From the NCBI GenBank assembly GCA_034505235.1, contig JAPDQY010000031.1, positions 1-40,717 of the forward strand: a stretch of DNA of 40,717 nt, read 5' to 3'. The notes under the pieces are model-generated. The model worked only from the letters and a program-made list of their open reading frames with translations, had not been told where the DNA came from and searched no databases. This document shows, one piece after another, positions 32,238 through 40,470 of the stretch. Position 1 is the first letter of the stretch, and the number at the start of each line of letters is the position of its first letter. The DNA is from Coneutiohabitans thermophilus. Lineage in GTDB: Bacteria > Zhuqueibacterota > Zhuqueibacteria > Zhuqueibacterales > Zhuqueibacteraceae. The translations under genes and the position numbers were made by a program.

Positions 32238-33044
32238 CTATTGCAGAAACAACCGTTCGATGCTGACCGCTTTCATTGTCGTCTTGCTGATGCGGATGAG
32301 CGCGCCGCACAGCCGGACGTTGCCACTGGCCACTTCGAAACGCATGGGCACGCCCCGCATGAACCGTTTGATGGCGGTCTCTTTTTTCATGCCGATCACC
32401 GAGTCAAACGGGCCGGTCATGCCCAGGTCGGTAAGGTAGGCGGTGCCACCGGGCAGAATCTGCTCATCTGCGGTTGGCACGTGGGTGTGCGTGCCGATGA
32501 CGGCACTGACGCGGCCGTCCAGATGCCAGGCCAGGGCCATTTTTTCGGCAGTGGCCTCGGCATGAAAATCGACGATTACAACGCTCGCCTGGCGGTCGAT
32601 GCGGCGCAGGATTTCATCCGCGGTGCGAAAGGGGCAGTCGATCGAATACAGATAAGTCCGCCCCTGCAAATTGATGACCGCGGCTTTGACGCCCTCTTCC
32701 AGGTCGACCAGGGTGTAGCCCCGACCGGGATTGGGCGGCGGATAGTTTGCCGGCCGCAACACCCGGCTGCTCAGGCCCTCGTCCTTTTGCCAGATTTTGA
32801 AGACTTCCGGATTTTCCCAGGTATGGTTGCCGCCGGTAATGACATCGATGCCGAGCTCGAGATATTGTCTGGCGAGCGCGGCGGTGATGCCTTTGCCTTC
32901 GGCGGCGTTCTCACCGTTGGCAATGACCAAATCCGGCTGATGCTGCTGTTTCAAGCCGGGCAAGAGACGCGCGACAATCTCCAGGCCGGGCTGGCCGATG
33001 ATATCGGCAATAAAAAGGAGCGTCCACGCTTCGTTTTCTTTCAT
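32238..33044 (-). CDS. ymdB: YmdB-family metallophosphoesterase
   Basis: This 268-residue calcineurin-like phosphoesterase belongs to the YmdB family, linked to cyclic-nucleotide hydrolysis and to RNase Y-dependent expression in Bacillus subtilis. The di-metal site is complete: Asp in FIADIIG, NGENAAEGKG, the GNHTW motif, DFHAEAT and GTHTH. Family segments VLRPANYP, VINLQGRTY and TDLGMTGPFDSVIGM are also present. The N-terminus KENEAWTLLFIADI is a few residues longer than usual. ATG 33042-33044 has only a weak AGGA before it. It has its own promoter candidate in the gap behind rny and precedes folD. Unlike the neighbouring RNase Y, its active site looks intact. Confidence 0.95.
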   Translation of the reverse strand: MKENEAWTLLFIADIIGQPGLEIVARLLPGLKQQHQPDLVIANGENAAEGKGITAALARQYLELGIDVITGGNHTWENPEVFKIWQKDEGLSSRVLRPANYPPPNPGRGYTLVDLEEGVKAAVINLQGRTYLYSIDCPFRTADEILRRIDRQASVVIVDFHAEATAEKMALAWHLDGRVSAVIGTHTHVPTADEQILPGGTAYLTDLGMTGPFDSVIGMKKETAIKRFMRGVPMRFEVASGNVRLCGALIRISKTTMKAVSIERLFLQ

Positions 33045-33406
33045 TATCCTGCGGGCGTTTGCTTGGAGATTGTTGCGACAGCCGAAATATAGGCTAAAAA
33101 AGCAAATTTACAAGAAGAAATTCAGGCGCGCTGTCGATCGGTGTGGCGCACAATCGGCAGGGTCCGGTCCACGGGTTGGATAAACGCTGCACCGCCGGCA
33201 GCGTGCCCGGAAAGGCATGTTTGCTCAGGCGAAAATCAAACCCCGCGCGAGGGGGCCGTGCTTTTCACGGGCGGTTGCCTGGCGGCCCGGGTGACAGCGA
33301 CAGGGATTCCAGGGAGCGAGGCGCACACCGCGGGGCTTTTTCCACGAACGCCTTCCGTCTGCGCCGCATGCTGCCTCCATCATGCCGGCGGACAGGGAAC
33401 CGAAAC
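33045..33406 (-). other. Gap between rny and ymdB
   Basis: These 362 bases hold a promoter candidate for ymdB-folD at 33086-33113. No gene or terminator was recognised in the rest. Confidence 0.55.
33086..33113 (-). promoter_or_regulatory. Promoter candidate of ymdB-folD
   Basis: On the minus strand, TTGTAA (33113-33108), a 16-base AT-rich spacer and TATATT (33091-33086). The -10 hexamer is the same as in the rpsT and DUF3098 promoters. Confidence 0.5.
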
Positions 33407-34975
33407 TCATTTGGCGTAATCCACCGCCCGGTATTCCCGCACGATGGTGACGCGAATCTGGCCGGGGTAGTGGACGTTTTGCTGAATTTTGCGCGCAATG
33501 TCCACCGCCATCTGTTCGGCGCGGGCATCGTCCACCTTGGTGTGCTCGACGATCACACGAATTTCGCGGCCGGCCTGCAGCGCGTAGGTGCGGAGGACGC
33601 CGGGGAAGGAGTTGGCGATATTTTCCAGCGCCGACATGCGCTGAAAGTATTGCGCCAGCGTTTCCTTCTGTGCGCCCGGCCGGGAGAGCGAGATTTCATT
33701 GGCGGTGGCCACGATGAGGGAGGCCGCCGTCAGCATCTGGCCGTTGCGATTGGGGTTGTTGGCGAACAGAATGGCGTTTTCCACCGCTTCGTTTTCGCCG
33801 TAGCGTCGCGCCAGAGCGGCGCCCATTTCCGCGGCGCTGGTGTCGGTTTCCCGCTCGACTGCCGCGCCGATTTCGTGCAGCAGCGCGCCCCGTTTGACCA
33901 CCTGGGACTCCAGGCCGACTTCCGCGGCGATCACTCCGGCGATGAGTGCAGTCTCGATGCTGTGCTGCAGCAGGTTTTGTCCCTCGCTGCTGCGATATTT
34001 CAGTTTGCCCAGCAACCGGATCAGCTCGACGTGCAGGCCGTGCAGGCCCACCTCCAGCATGGCCTGCTCGCCGGCCTCGCGAATGAGTTCCTCGACCTCG
34101 CTGCGGGTTTTTTCAACCACTTCCTCGATGCGGCCGGGATGAATGCGGCCGTCCGTGATCAGTTTTTCCAGCGAGAGTTTGGCGATTTCCCGGCGCACCG
34201 GATCGAAGCCGGAGAGCATCACCACGTTGGGGGTGTCGTCGATCAGCACTTCGATGCCGGTGGCGGCCTCGAACGAGCGGATGTTGCGGCCCTCGCGGCC
34301 GATGATGCGGCCTTTCATGTCATCGTTGGGCAGGCGCACCACCGAGACGGTGGATTCCACCACATGACTGATGTTGGTGCGTTGAATCGCCTGCACCAGA
34401 ATGTCTCTGGCCTCGCGGCTGGCCACCATGCGGGCATGATCCTTGATTTCTTTGACCGTCTGCGCCGCCTCCTGCTTGGCCAGTTCGAGAAAGTTGTTGA
34501 GCTGAATGCGTTTGGCTTCTTCGTTGGTCAGCCCGGAAATTTGTTCGAGTTTCTTGTTTTCCTCGGCAAGCAAGCGGTCGAGTTCCTGGGCTTGCAGTTT
34601 CAGGCTGGCTTCGCGGCTGAGCAGGTTTTCCTCGAGCTTGGCGAGCTCCTGTTTCTTTTGATTCAGCAGGTCGACTTTGCGGTCGAGGCTGGTCTCCCGC
34701 GCAGCGAGTTGGCTCTCCTGTTTTTGAAGTTGGTGCCGCCGATTTTTGATCTCCTGTTCGAGCTCCTGCCGTTTTTGAAAGAGCTCATCGCGCACTTCCA
34801 GCAGCTTGGCCTGTTTGAGGTTTTCCGCCTCCTGGGTGGCTTCCGCGATGATTTGGCGGGCGGTGGCTTCGGCGTGCGCCCGGCGCGCACGGCCGATCTT
34901 TTGCCGCAGCAACCAGCCGGTCAGCATGCCGGCGCTGAACGCCGCCACGATGAGCCCGATCTCACTGATCGTCAT
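33407..34975 (-). CDS. rny: RNase Y with a degenerate HD domain
   Basis: RNase Y is a membrane-anchored endoribonuclease that starts mRNA decay. This 522-residue protein (ATG 34973-34975, GAGGAAGA before it) has the usual layout. It has an N-terminal membrane helix (4-24), a long coiled coil (30-200), a KH domain (about 208-275, DMKGRIIGREGRNIRSFEAA) and an HD domain. The C-terminus is conserved (YALQAGREIRVIV, YPGQIRVTIVRE, VDYAK). The HD metal ligands are nearly all changed against the Bacillus protein. LLHDIGK reads LLHEIGA (Glu368, Ala371), GSHVE reads TSAAE (Ala381), SHHGD reads FANNP (Ala405, Asn406), and ADALS reads ANEIS (Asn426). Only His338 in HSIE and His367 remain. The domain is therefore probably unable to cut RNA, though the rest is well kept. 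Confidence 0.93.
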   Translation of the reverse strand: MTISEIGLIVAAFSAGMLTGWLLRQKIGRARRAHAEATARQIIAEATQEAENLKQAKLLEVRDELFQKRQELEQEIKNRRHQLQKQESQLAARETSLDRKVDLLNQKKQELAKLEENLLSREASLKLQAQELDRLLAEENKKLEQISGLTNEEAKRIQLNNFLELAKQEAAQTVKEIKDHARMVASREARDILVQAIQRTNISHVVESTVSVVRLPNDDMKGRIIGREGRNIRSFEAATGIEVLIDDTPNVVMLSGFDPVRREIAKLSLEKLITDGRIHPGRIEEVVEKTRSEVEELIREAGEQAMLEVGLHGLHVELIRLLGKLKYRSSEGQNLLQHSIETALIAGVIAAEVGLESQVVKRGALLHEIGAAVERETDTSAAEMGAALARRYGENEAVENAILFANNPNRNGQMLTAASLIVATANEISLSRPGAQKETLAQYFQRMSALENIANSFPGVLRTYALQAGREIRVIVEHTKVDDARAEQMAVDIARKIQQNVHYPGQIRVTIVREYRAVDYAK

Positions 34976-35053
34976 TCTTCCTCCACTGCCTCCCGATTTC
35001 CCGGGCACGAAATCGTCAGTCGCATGCTTGTGCACAAGTTCACAGGTGAAAAC

Positions 35054-35142
35054 AAAAAGCCCCGCTGCCAAGTCCTTCAAAGAAATACGCCGCCGCCGCT
35101 GGCGCAGCGCGTCGCGTCGTTTGAAGACCTTGTCACCGGGGC
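35054..35142 (-). ncRNA. Rod-like structured RNA or large terminator between zapA and rny
   Basis: On the minus strand, 35142-35120 pairs with 35081-35059 over 23 positions with 19 matches. The outer clamp is GCCCCG/CGGGGC, and the inner helix of TTCAAA against TTTGAA flanks two small internal loops. The 38-base cap contains a further CGCTG-GCG-CAGCG hairpin. The 3' side runs into TTTTTGTTTT, as in a factor-independent terminator. 6S RNA often lies beside zapA, but known 6S RNAs are about twice as long, so this could instead be a short 6S-like RNA, an attenuator for rny or just a terminator. A palindrome GGCAGCC/GGCTGCC follows the zapA stop at 35154-35167. Confidence 0.5.
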
Positions 35143-35170
35143 AATCACAGTTGGGCAGCCGGCTGCCGGT

Positions 35171-35458
35171 CTATTTCAAATTCTCATGCAAAAGCTTCGA
35201 CAACTGTTCGGCCTTGGCCTCGAAACTCTTCAACAGACCTGCTTTCTCGTCGCGTTCGCGGAACAGCTCGTCCGCGATGTTGAGCGCCGCCAGGATCGCC
35301 ACCTTCAGCGAGGATTTCGCCGCCGTGCTCTGGTCGACTTCCCGCATCTTGCGATCGACATACTCCGCCACGCGGCGGATGTATTCCACATCGACCTCGC
35401 CCCGGATGGGATACTCGGTGCCGTAAATGTTGACTTTCAGAACGGTGCCTTCAGGCAT
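35171..35458 (-). CDS. zapA: Cell division protein ZapA
   Basis: This 95-residue protein stabilises FtsZ filaments at the division ring. It has the ZapA N-terminal domain (LKVNIYGTEYPIRGEVDVEY, then VAEYVDRKMREV) followed by a helix (KVAILAALNIADELFRERDE) and a C-terminal coiled coil. I chose ATG 35456-35458 (MPEGTVLKV), which fits family length; a GTG at 35497 would add 13 residues, and neither has a ribosome site. It follows the ZapB-like coiled-coil gene, a common pairing downstream of pheT. Confidence 0.92.
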   Translation of the reverse strand: MPEGTVLKVNIYGTEYPIRGEVDVEYIRRVAEYVDRKMREVDQSTAAKSSLKVAILAALNIADELFRERDEKAGLLKSFEAKAEQLSKLLHENLK

Positions 35459-35511
35459 AGGATATCGAGAAAAGTGTCTGCCATGAGAATGCCACACGCG
35501 ACGCCAGGAGG

Positions 35512-35793
35512 TCAGAACTGCAATTGCAGTTCCTCCAGCTTGGCCAACATCTCCTCAACCTTGCTGCGGATTTTCTCCTCCCGCTCCTGATACTGGCGCG
35601 ATTGCTCGGCGCGATGCTGCACGCTGCCCAGCTCCGCGCGCACCGCCTGCAATTCCTGCTCCTTTTCACGCAACCGCACCTCCGCCGCCTCCAGCCGGCG
35701 GCGCAATTCCTCGTTCTCCCCTTTGAGGGTCTGTATCATCTTGATCGCTTGCGCGATTTTTTCCTCCAGGATCTCGAAACGTTGGATGTCCAT
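35512..35793 (-). CDS. ZapB-like coiled-coil protein
   Basis: This 93-residue protein is nearly all coiled coil (FEILEEKIAQAIKMIQTLKG, ENEELRRRLEAAEVRLREKE, then REEKIRSKVEEMLAKLEELQ). Its size, the opening LEEKI.QAI..I..LK.EN and its place between pheT and zapA match ZapB/DUF904-type division proteins, although sequence alone cannot exclude another short coiled coil. ATG 35791-35793 follows GAGGA. The spacing to zapA is 53 bases, so both are probably translated from one message. Confidence 0.75.
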   Translation of the reverse strand: MDIQRFEILEEKIAQAIKMIQTLKGENEELRRRLEAAEVRLREKEQELQAVRAELGSVQHRAEQSRQYQEREEKIRSKVEEMLAKLEELQLQF

Positions 35794-35847
35794 GTCCTCG
35801 GTCCTCGTGCAATCTGCTGATCACCGCCCGCGGCGCGTCCCCGCCGG

Positions 35848-38232
35848 TTAGGCGCGCAGCTCCGCCCCGCAGGAGCGGCGCAGCGCATCCAAAATGCGCG
35901 CCAGCCGTTCCTCCACCTCCTCGTCGCGCAGGGTGTGATCTGCCGCACGAAAGGTGAGGGAAAACGCCATGCTTTTCCGGCCCGCCGGCACCTGCCTGCC
36001 GGTGTAGAGATCGAACAGCTCCAGCCGTTCCAGCAAATGGTCGCTGGCCTGTTCGATGACGGCGTAAATCTTTTCCGCCGGGATTTCCGCCGCCACCACG
36101 ATCGCCAGGTCGCGTTCCACCGGCGGATACTTGGGAATGCTTTGAAACGTCCGCTGCCAGTCCACATTCGCCAGCAGCGTCGCCAGCCGCAACTCGAAAT
36201 GAAAAACCGCGCATTCAATCTCGTAAAGCTGCAACACCTCCGGTTTCAACCGGCCGGCGATGCCGAGGTGGTTTCCCGCCACCCGGATGTCCCAGCCCGC
36301 AGCCAGATAGGGATGTGCGGCAAGCGGCTGGAAAATGAGCCTGGGCAAATAAAGCGTCCGTTCCAGCACCTCCAGCGCCCCGCGCAAATCCGGCAAGTCA
36401 AATGGCCGGGATTTGCCCAGCCAGTTTGGGGGTTCTGCGGCACCCACGGCAACCGCTGCCAGGCGCTGCTCCTCGCAAATCTCCCGCCCGCTCTCGCGCC
36501 AAAATGCGGCGCCGATTTCATACAGCCACACGTCGCGATTCTTGCGGTTCAAATTATAGGCAAGCGAATGCAACAACGTGGTCACCACCGCCGGCCGCAA
36601 CACGGCCAGCTCCTCGTTGAGCGGATTCACCAGCGGCAGCACCCGGCCCGCCGGCGGCAGAAACGGGGTGGCGCGGCGTGGCGAGGTCAGGTCAATGGTG
36701 ATGGCCTCATCGAAGCCCAGGCCGGTCATGGTGCGGCGCAATTTTTCCACCGCCTCTTCGGCACGATTGCGCTCGCCACCGACATGCACCCGCGAGTGCA
36801 GTTTCTCCGGGAATTTGTCGAAGCCGTAGACCCGCGCGATTTCTTCAATGAGATCGATTTCGCGCACCAGATCCGGCCGAAAGGTCGGCACCGTCACCTG
36901 CCAGACGGCCGGCGATTTCTTGTTGACGCGGCAGGCCAGCCCGGTCAAAATTTTCTCCATGCGAACCGCCGGCACCATGCCGCCCAGCACGTGGGTCACC
37001 CGTCGCGGCCGCAGCGTGATCCTGGCGGGCTTGACCGGCACAGGATAAACCTCGGCGATGCCCTTGGCGATGATGCCGCCGGCGGTCTCCTGCATCAGTT
37101 GCGCCGCGCGATTGACCGCGAACGGAATGCCGTTGGGATCGGTGCCGCGCTCGAAGCGCCGGCCCGCCTCGGAAGACAGGCCCAGCCGTCTGGCGGTGCG
37201 CCGCACCACCAGCGGGTTGAAATGGGCGCATTCAATCAGGATGTTGCGCGTGCCGGCGCTGACCTCGGAATTCGCGCCGCCCATCACGCCTGCCAGCGCC
37301 ACGCTGCGCTTGCCGTCGCAGATCATCAAGTCGCTGTCGCGCAGCTCGCGCTCCTGGCCGTCCAGGGTTTGGAATTTTTCGCCGGCCTGTGCACGCTGCA
37401 CGATGAGGCGGCGCTGCTCGAGCAAATCGTAATCGAAGGCATGCTGCGGCTGGCCGGTTTCCATCATCACGTAGTTGGTGACGTCAACGACGTTGGAAAT
37501 TGCGCGCAGCCCCACGGCGTGCAGCCGCTGGCGCATCCATTTGGGCGAGGGGCCGATGGTGATGTTCTGCAGGATGCGCGCGGCATAACGCGGGCAGCCC
37601 GTCTGATCTTTGATGGCAATGCGAATCAATTGTTCCACCGGCGGCCCGCTCTCGCGCAGCTTGATTTGGGGCAGGCGCAGCGGTGTGCCGGTCAGCAGCC
37701 CGATCTCGCGCGCGATGCCGATCACGCCCAGGGCATCGGGCCGGTTGGGGGTGACGGCCAGGTCAAACACCCAATCGGGGGTGAGCGTATCACGGAAGCG
37801 CTGTCCGGGTTGCGCCTGGCCGTTGAGCACGAGAATGCCCTCATGTTCATCGGACAAGCCCAGCTCCCGCTCGCTGCAGATCATGCCCTGCGATTCCACG
37901 CCCATCACTCTGCGCGTCTGGATTGTCAGGCCGGAGGGCAGGGTGGCGCCCGGCGGGGCAACCGCCACCAGTTGATCCACGGCGACATTGGGCGCGCCGC
38001 ACACCACACTCAGGGTCTGCGTTCCGAGGGTGACCTCACAACGTTTGAGATGATCGGAAGCCGGAATCCGCTCGCAGGTGAGCACCCTGCCGACGACGAT
38101 GTCCTGCAGATCGGGCACCAGCGAATGCCAGTCCTCGACCTCGAAGCCGAGCATGGGCAGGCGGTCGGCAATTTCAGCAGCCGTCAACGGCGTGTCAACA
38201 AATTCGCGCAGCCAGGTATAAGTGACTTTCAT
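35848..38232 (-). CDS. pheT: Phenylalanyl-tRNA synthetase beta subunit
   Basis: This 794-residue beta subunit forms the alpha2-beta2 enzyme that charges tRNA-Phe. It starts MKVTYTWLREFVDTPL and has the OB-fold tRNA-binding domain (about 40-150, with VVCGAPNV and GVESQGMICSERELGL). Next come the B3/B4 editing domain (about 215-390, SNVVDVTNYVMMETGQPQHAFD), the B5 domain (about 400-475), and the catalytic-like core with VYGFDKFPEKL and VNPLNEELAVLRPAVVTTLL. It ends with the ferredoxin-fold anticodon-binding domain (700-794, SIPKYPPVERDLAIVV). Length is typical. It is separated from pheS by 188 bases, unusually loose for this pair, and that gap holds a palindrome. The start has no strong ribosome site. 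Confidence 0.98.
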   Translation of the reverse strand: MKVTYTWLREFVDTPLTAAEIADRLPMLGFEVEDWHSLVPDLQDIVVGRVLTCERIPASDHLKRCEVTLGTQTLSVVCGAPNVAVDQLVAVAPPGATLPSGLTIQTRRVMGVESQGMICSERELGLSDEHEGILVLNGQAQPGQRFRDTLTPDWVFDLAVTPNRPDALGVIGIAREIGLLTGTPLRLPQIKLRESGPPVEQLIRIAIKDQTGCPRYAARILQNITIGPSPKWMRQRLHAVGLRAISNVVDVTNYVMMETGQPQHAFDYDLLEQRRLIVQRAQAGEKFQTLDGQERELRDSDLMICDGKRSVALAGVMGGANSEVSAGTRNILIECAHFNPLVVRRTARRLGLSSEAGRRFERGTDPNGIPFAVNRAAQLMQETAGGIIAKGIAEVYPVPVKPARITLRPRRVTHVLGGMVPAVRMEKILTGLACRVNKKSPAVWQVTVPTFRPDLVREIDLIEEIARVYGFDKFPEKLHSRVHVGGERNRAEEAVEKLRRTMTGLGFDEAITIDLTSPRRATPFLPPAGRVLPLVNPLNEELAVLRPAVVTTLLHSLAYNLNRKNRDVWLYEIGAAFWRESGREICEEQRLAAVAVGAAEPPNWLGKSRPFDLPDLRGALEVLERTLYLPRLIFQPLAAHPYLAAGWDIRVAGNHLGIAGRLKPEVLQLYEIECAVFHFELRLATLLANVDWQRTFQSIPKYPPVERDLAIVVAAEIPAEKIYAVIEQASDHLLERLELFDLYTGRQVPAGRKSMAFSLTFRAADHTLRDEEVEERLARILDALRRSCGAELRA

Positions 38233-38374
38233 GGGGCAATCAGAGTCATTCCCGCGGAATCAGCCGCAGCGGCCTGCGGCGGGAGGGCGGCGTGGCCGGG
38301 GTGATTCGTCCAGAATGACGCTTGCTGTTGAGTCTGCCGCTTCACCCTGGGGACGGGCGGCGGCGTGGAGTCTT

Positions 38375-38407
38375 TTGACATGCCCGCGCCCGGGGCGGGG
38401 TTGTCAA
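38375..38407. repeat. Palindrome in the pheS-pheT gap
   Basis: TTGACA and TGTCAA close an imperfect 33-base palindrome with an inner CCCGC/GCGGG stem. It starts 14 bases after the pheS stop. There is no T-run, so it is not a classic terminator; an mRNA processing or protein-binding site is possible. Confidence 0.5.
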
Positions 38408-38420
38408 CGCGCCGGCTGCT

Positions 38421-39437
38421 TCAAAACTGCCGCAGCAGGCGCACATCATTGTCATAAAACAGGCGGAGATCGGTGACGCCATACTTGCGCATGGCCGGTC
38501 GTTCGACGCCCATGCCAAAGGCGAAGCCGGTGTATTTTTCCGTGTCGATGCCCAGCCGCTCCAGCACGATGGGATTGACCATGCCGCAGCCCAGCAGCTC
38601 GATCCATGCCTGCCGGGCCTCGAACCACACGTCCAGTTCGGCGCTGGGTTCGGTGAAAGGGAAATAGCTGGGCCGGAAGCGCGTTTTGACGGACGCGCCG
38701 AAAAATTTGCGGGCAAAGGCGGAGAGCACACCTTTGAGATCCGCGAAGGTCACGCCCTCATCAACCCACAGCCCCTCGACTTGATGAAAAACCGGAGAGT
38801 GGGTGGCATCCGGGGTGTCTTTGCGGAAGCAACGTCCGGGCGCGATGATGCGAATGGGCAGCGGCTTCTGCTCCAGCGCGTGGATTTGCACCGGCGAGGT
38901 GTGGGTGCGCAGCAGGTACGTGGCCCCGTTGCCCGGGCGCGGATCAGACAGGTAAAAAGTATCGTGCAGATCGCGGCTGGGATGATCCGGCGGCAGGTTG
39001 AGCGCCTCGAAATTGTAGTAGTCGGTCTCTGCCAGCGGGCCGGATTCCACCGTGAAGCCCATGCCCACGAAGATGCTTTTGATTTCGTCCAGCGCCTGCA
39101 GGACGGGATGGCGCGACCCCAACCGGCGTTGAATGCCGGGCAGTGTCAGATCGATCGACGGCCCGTCAGCCTGCGGTTTGCTCAGCGCCGCTTGTTTGGC
39201 TGCAAAGGCGGCCGCGCTGGCATCACGCAGTTGATTCAGGCGCTGCCCCAGCCGGGGACGGTCGGCCGGATCGGCCTGCGCCAGGATTTTGAAGGATTCT
39301 GTAATTTCACCTTTGCGCGCCAGATATTTCACCCGCACAGCTTCGAGCTCTGCGGCATTGGCGGCCTGTTCCAGCGCCACCCGGAAGCGGGCTTCCAGTT
39401 GATCAAGATCGGCGAAAAGTTGTTCGGATACTGCCAT
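38421..39437 (-). CDS. pheS: Phenylalanyl-tRNA synthetase alpha subunit
   Basis: This 338-residue catalytic subunit has an N-terminal coiled-coil arm (about 1-90). The class II core follows: HPVLQALDEIKSIFVGMGF, then LLRTHTSPVQIHALE. Motif 2 is RIIAPGRCFRKDTPDATHSP with VFHQVEGLWVDEGV after it. Motif 3 is GMGVERPAMRKYGVTDLRLF. All class II signature residues appear present. ATG 39435-39437 lacks a strong ribosome site. It lies 133 bases after rplT in the conserved infC-rpmI-rplT-pheST order. Confidence 0.98.
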   Translation of the reverse strand: MAVSEQLFADLDQLEARFRVALEQAANAAELEAVRVKYLARKGEITESFKILAQADPADRPRLGQRLNQLRDASAAAFAAKQAALSKPQADGPSIDLTLPGIQRRLGSRHPVLQALDEIKSIFVGMGFTVESGPLAETDYYNFEALNLPPDHPSRDLHDTFYLSDPRPGNGATYLLRTHTSPVQIHALEQKPLPIRIIAPGRCFRKDTPDATHSPVFHQVEGLWVDEGVTFADLKGVLSAFARKFFGASVKTRFRPSYFPFTEPSAELDVWFEARQAWIELLGCGMVNPIVLERLGIDTEKYTGFAFGMGVERPAMRKYGVTDLRLFYDNDVRLLRQF

Positions 39438-39570
39438 AACCAGTGCTCGGATTTGGAGAATGGGTCCGGCCGCGCAGCGCGGCGTTGCCGGCTGCGGGAG
39501 CGGCGCCTGCGACGGCGGTGCGGCACGAAACGGATGTCGGTTGGCTCAGCCCTGGTTGCCCAACCCGGCA

Positions 39571-39918
39571 CTAGTTCTGCGCAAGACGCACGAGATTTTC
39601 GAACGCCTGGGGATCCCTGACCGCGAGATCGGCCAGCATTTTGCGGTCGATGCCGACCTGCTTTTTCTTCAGGCCACTCATCAAGGTCGAATAGGTGGTG
39701 CCGGCGAGGCGGGCCGCGGCATTGATGCGGGTGATCCACAAACGGCGAATGTTGCGGCGGCGGGCGCGCCGGTCGCGATAGGCGTAGGTGAGACCCTTCT
39801 CATAAGTTTCGCGTGCGCTGCGCAGCAGGTTCTTTTTGCCGCCCCAGCGCCCCTTGGTTTTGCTGATGAGCTTGCGGCGACGGCGATGCGAAGGCACGGC
39901 ATATTTTGAACGGGGCAT
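39571..39918 (-). CDS. rplT: 50S ribosomal protein L20
   Basis: This 115-residue basic protein binds 23S rRNA early in 50S assembly and commonly represses its own operon. Signatures are KLISKTKGRWGGKKNLLRSA, YAYRDRRARRRNIRRLWITR and INAAARLAGTTYSTLMSGLK. The N-terminal SHRRRRKLI is the usual RNA-binding tail. ATG 39916-39918 follows AAGGAAAGG. Length is typical. Confidence 0.98.
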   Translation of the reverse strand: MPRSKYAVPSHRRRRKLISKTKGRWGGKKNLLRSARETYEKGLTYAYRDRRARRRNIRRLWITRINAAARLAGTTYSTLMSGLKKKQVGIDRKMLADLAVRDPQAFENLVRLAQN

Positions 39919-40066
39919 AAAATGTCAACCTTTCCTTGGGAATACAAAACCGCCACGCGGCGCCCAAACAGCGCTCCGCGATCGCGGGAGTTGATGATGA
40001 TTATGAAACGGCCCGGGGGATTGCACCCGCCAGGAGATGAGGCCGGGGCACACGCCGGCCGGCAGC

Positions 40067-40264
40067 TCAGGCGCGCGCCAGCAACCGCTTCATGCGCGGC
40101 GTGTCGGCGGGATGCACCAGGGTGGCCTGACGCAAACGCCGCTTGCGCTTGCGATCTTTCTTGGTCAGAATGTGGCTCTTGCCGGCGCGGTTGCGTTTGA
40201 GTTTGCCGCTGGCCGTCACCCGCAGCCGCTTGGCCGTCGAGCGGTTGGTTTTCAATTTTGGCAT
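40067..40264 (-). CDS. rpmI: 50S ribosomal protein L35
   Basis: This 65-residue basic protein, MPKLKTNRSTAKRLRVTASG, continues KLKRNRAGKSHILTKKDRKR and ends in MKRLLARA, all typical of L35. ATG 40262-40264 was chosen because MPKLKT is the universal L35 start and GTGAGAG lies upstream. It is 148 bases ahead of rplT and 206 bases behind infC. Confidence 0.97.
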   Translation of the reverse strand: MPKLKTNRSTAKRLRVTASGKLKRNRAGKSHILTKKDRKRKRRLRQATLVHPADTPRMKRLLARA

Positions 40265-40320
40265 GATGCTCTCACTTTGCTTGTTTCCTGAATTTTGCAT
40301 GGGTCATGTTGCCCCCACCG

Positions 40321-40437
40321 CCTGCGGTTGACGTCGCAGGCTCAAAGCTCGAGTCGGCTGGGGCGGGCTTATCACCCGATTGGTGGGCGGCCACTTCCAG
40401 ACGGTTTCAGCTTTGAGCCTGAGAACTTATTCTCAGG
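40321..40437 (-). promoter_or_regulatory. Structured leader candidate between infC and rpmI (possible L20 autoregulatory site)
   Basis: An 11-base perfect inverted pair (GGCTCAAAGCT at 40339-40349 and AGCTTTGAGCC at 40409-40419) can form a long-range helix across 59 bases. Two local hairpins overlap its ends: CCTGAGAA/TTCTCAGG (40418-40437) and CCTGCG/CGCAGG (40321-40340). The local hairpins and the long helix compete for the same two bases at each edge. In enterobacteria L20 controls rpmI-rplT through structured RNA at this place, so a similar role is inferred here. Confidence 0.5.
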
Positions 40438-40470
40438 TCAGGTAATAAAGAACATGCCAAATTCAGGTGT

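Noticed and set aside
33143..35590. 815-codon open frame on the plus strand across rny and zapA
   Set aside because: It is antisense to clearly conserved rny and zapA, and its composition (His/Phe/Gly/Gln-rich) is that of a mirror frame in GC-rich DNA.
35935..38304. 789-codon plus-strand frame opposite pheT
   Set aside because: It mirrors pheT, which has every expected domain. No protein-like motif is seen in the antisense reading.
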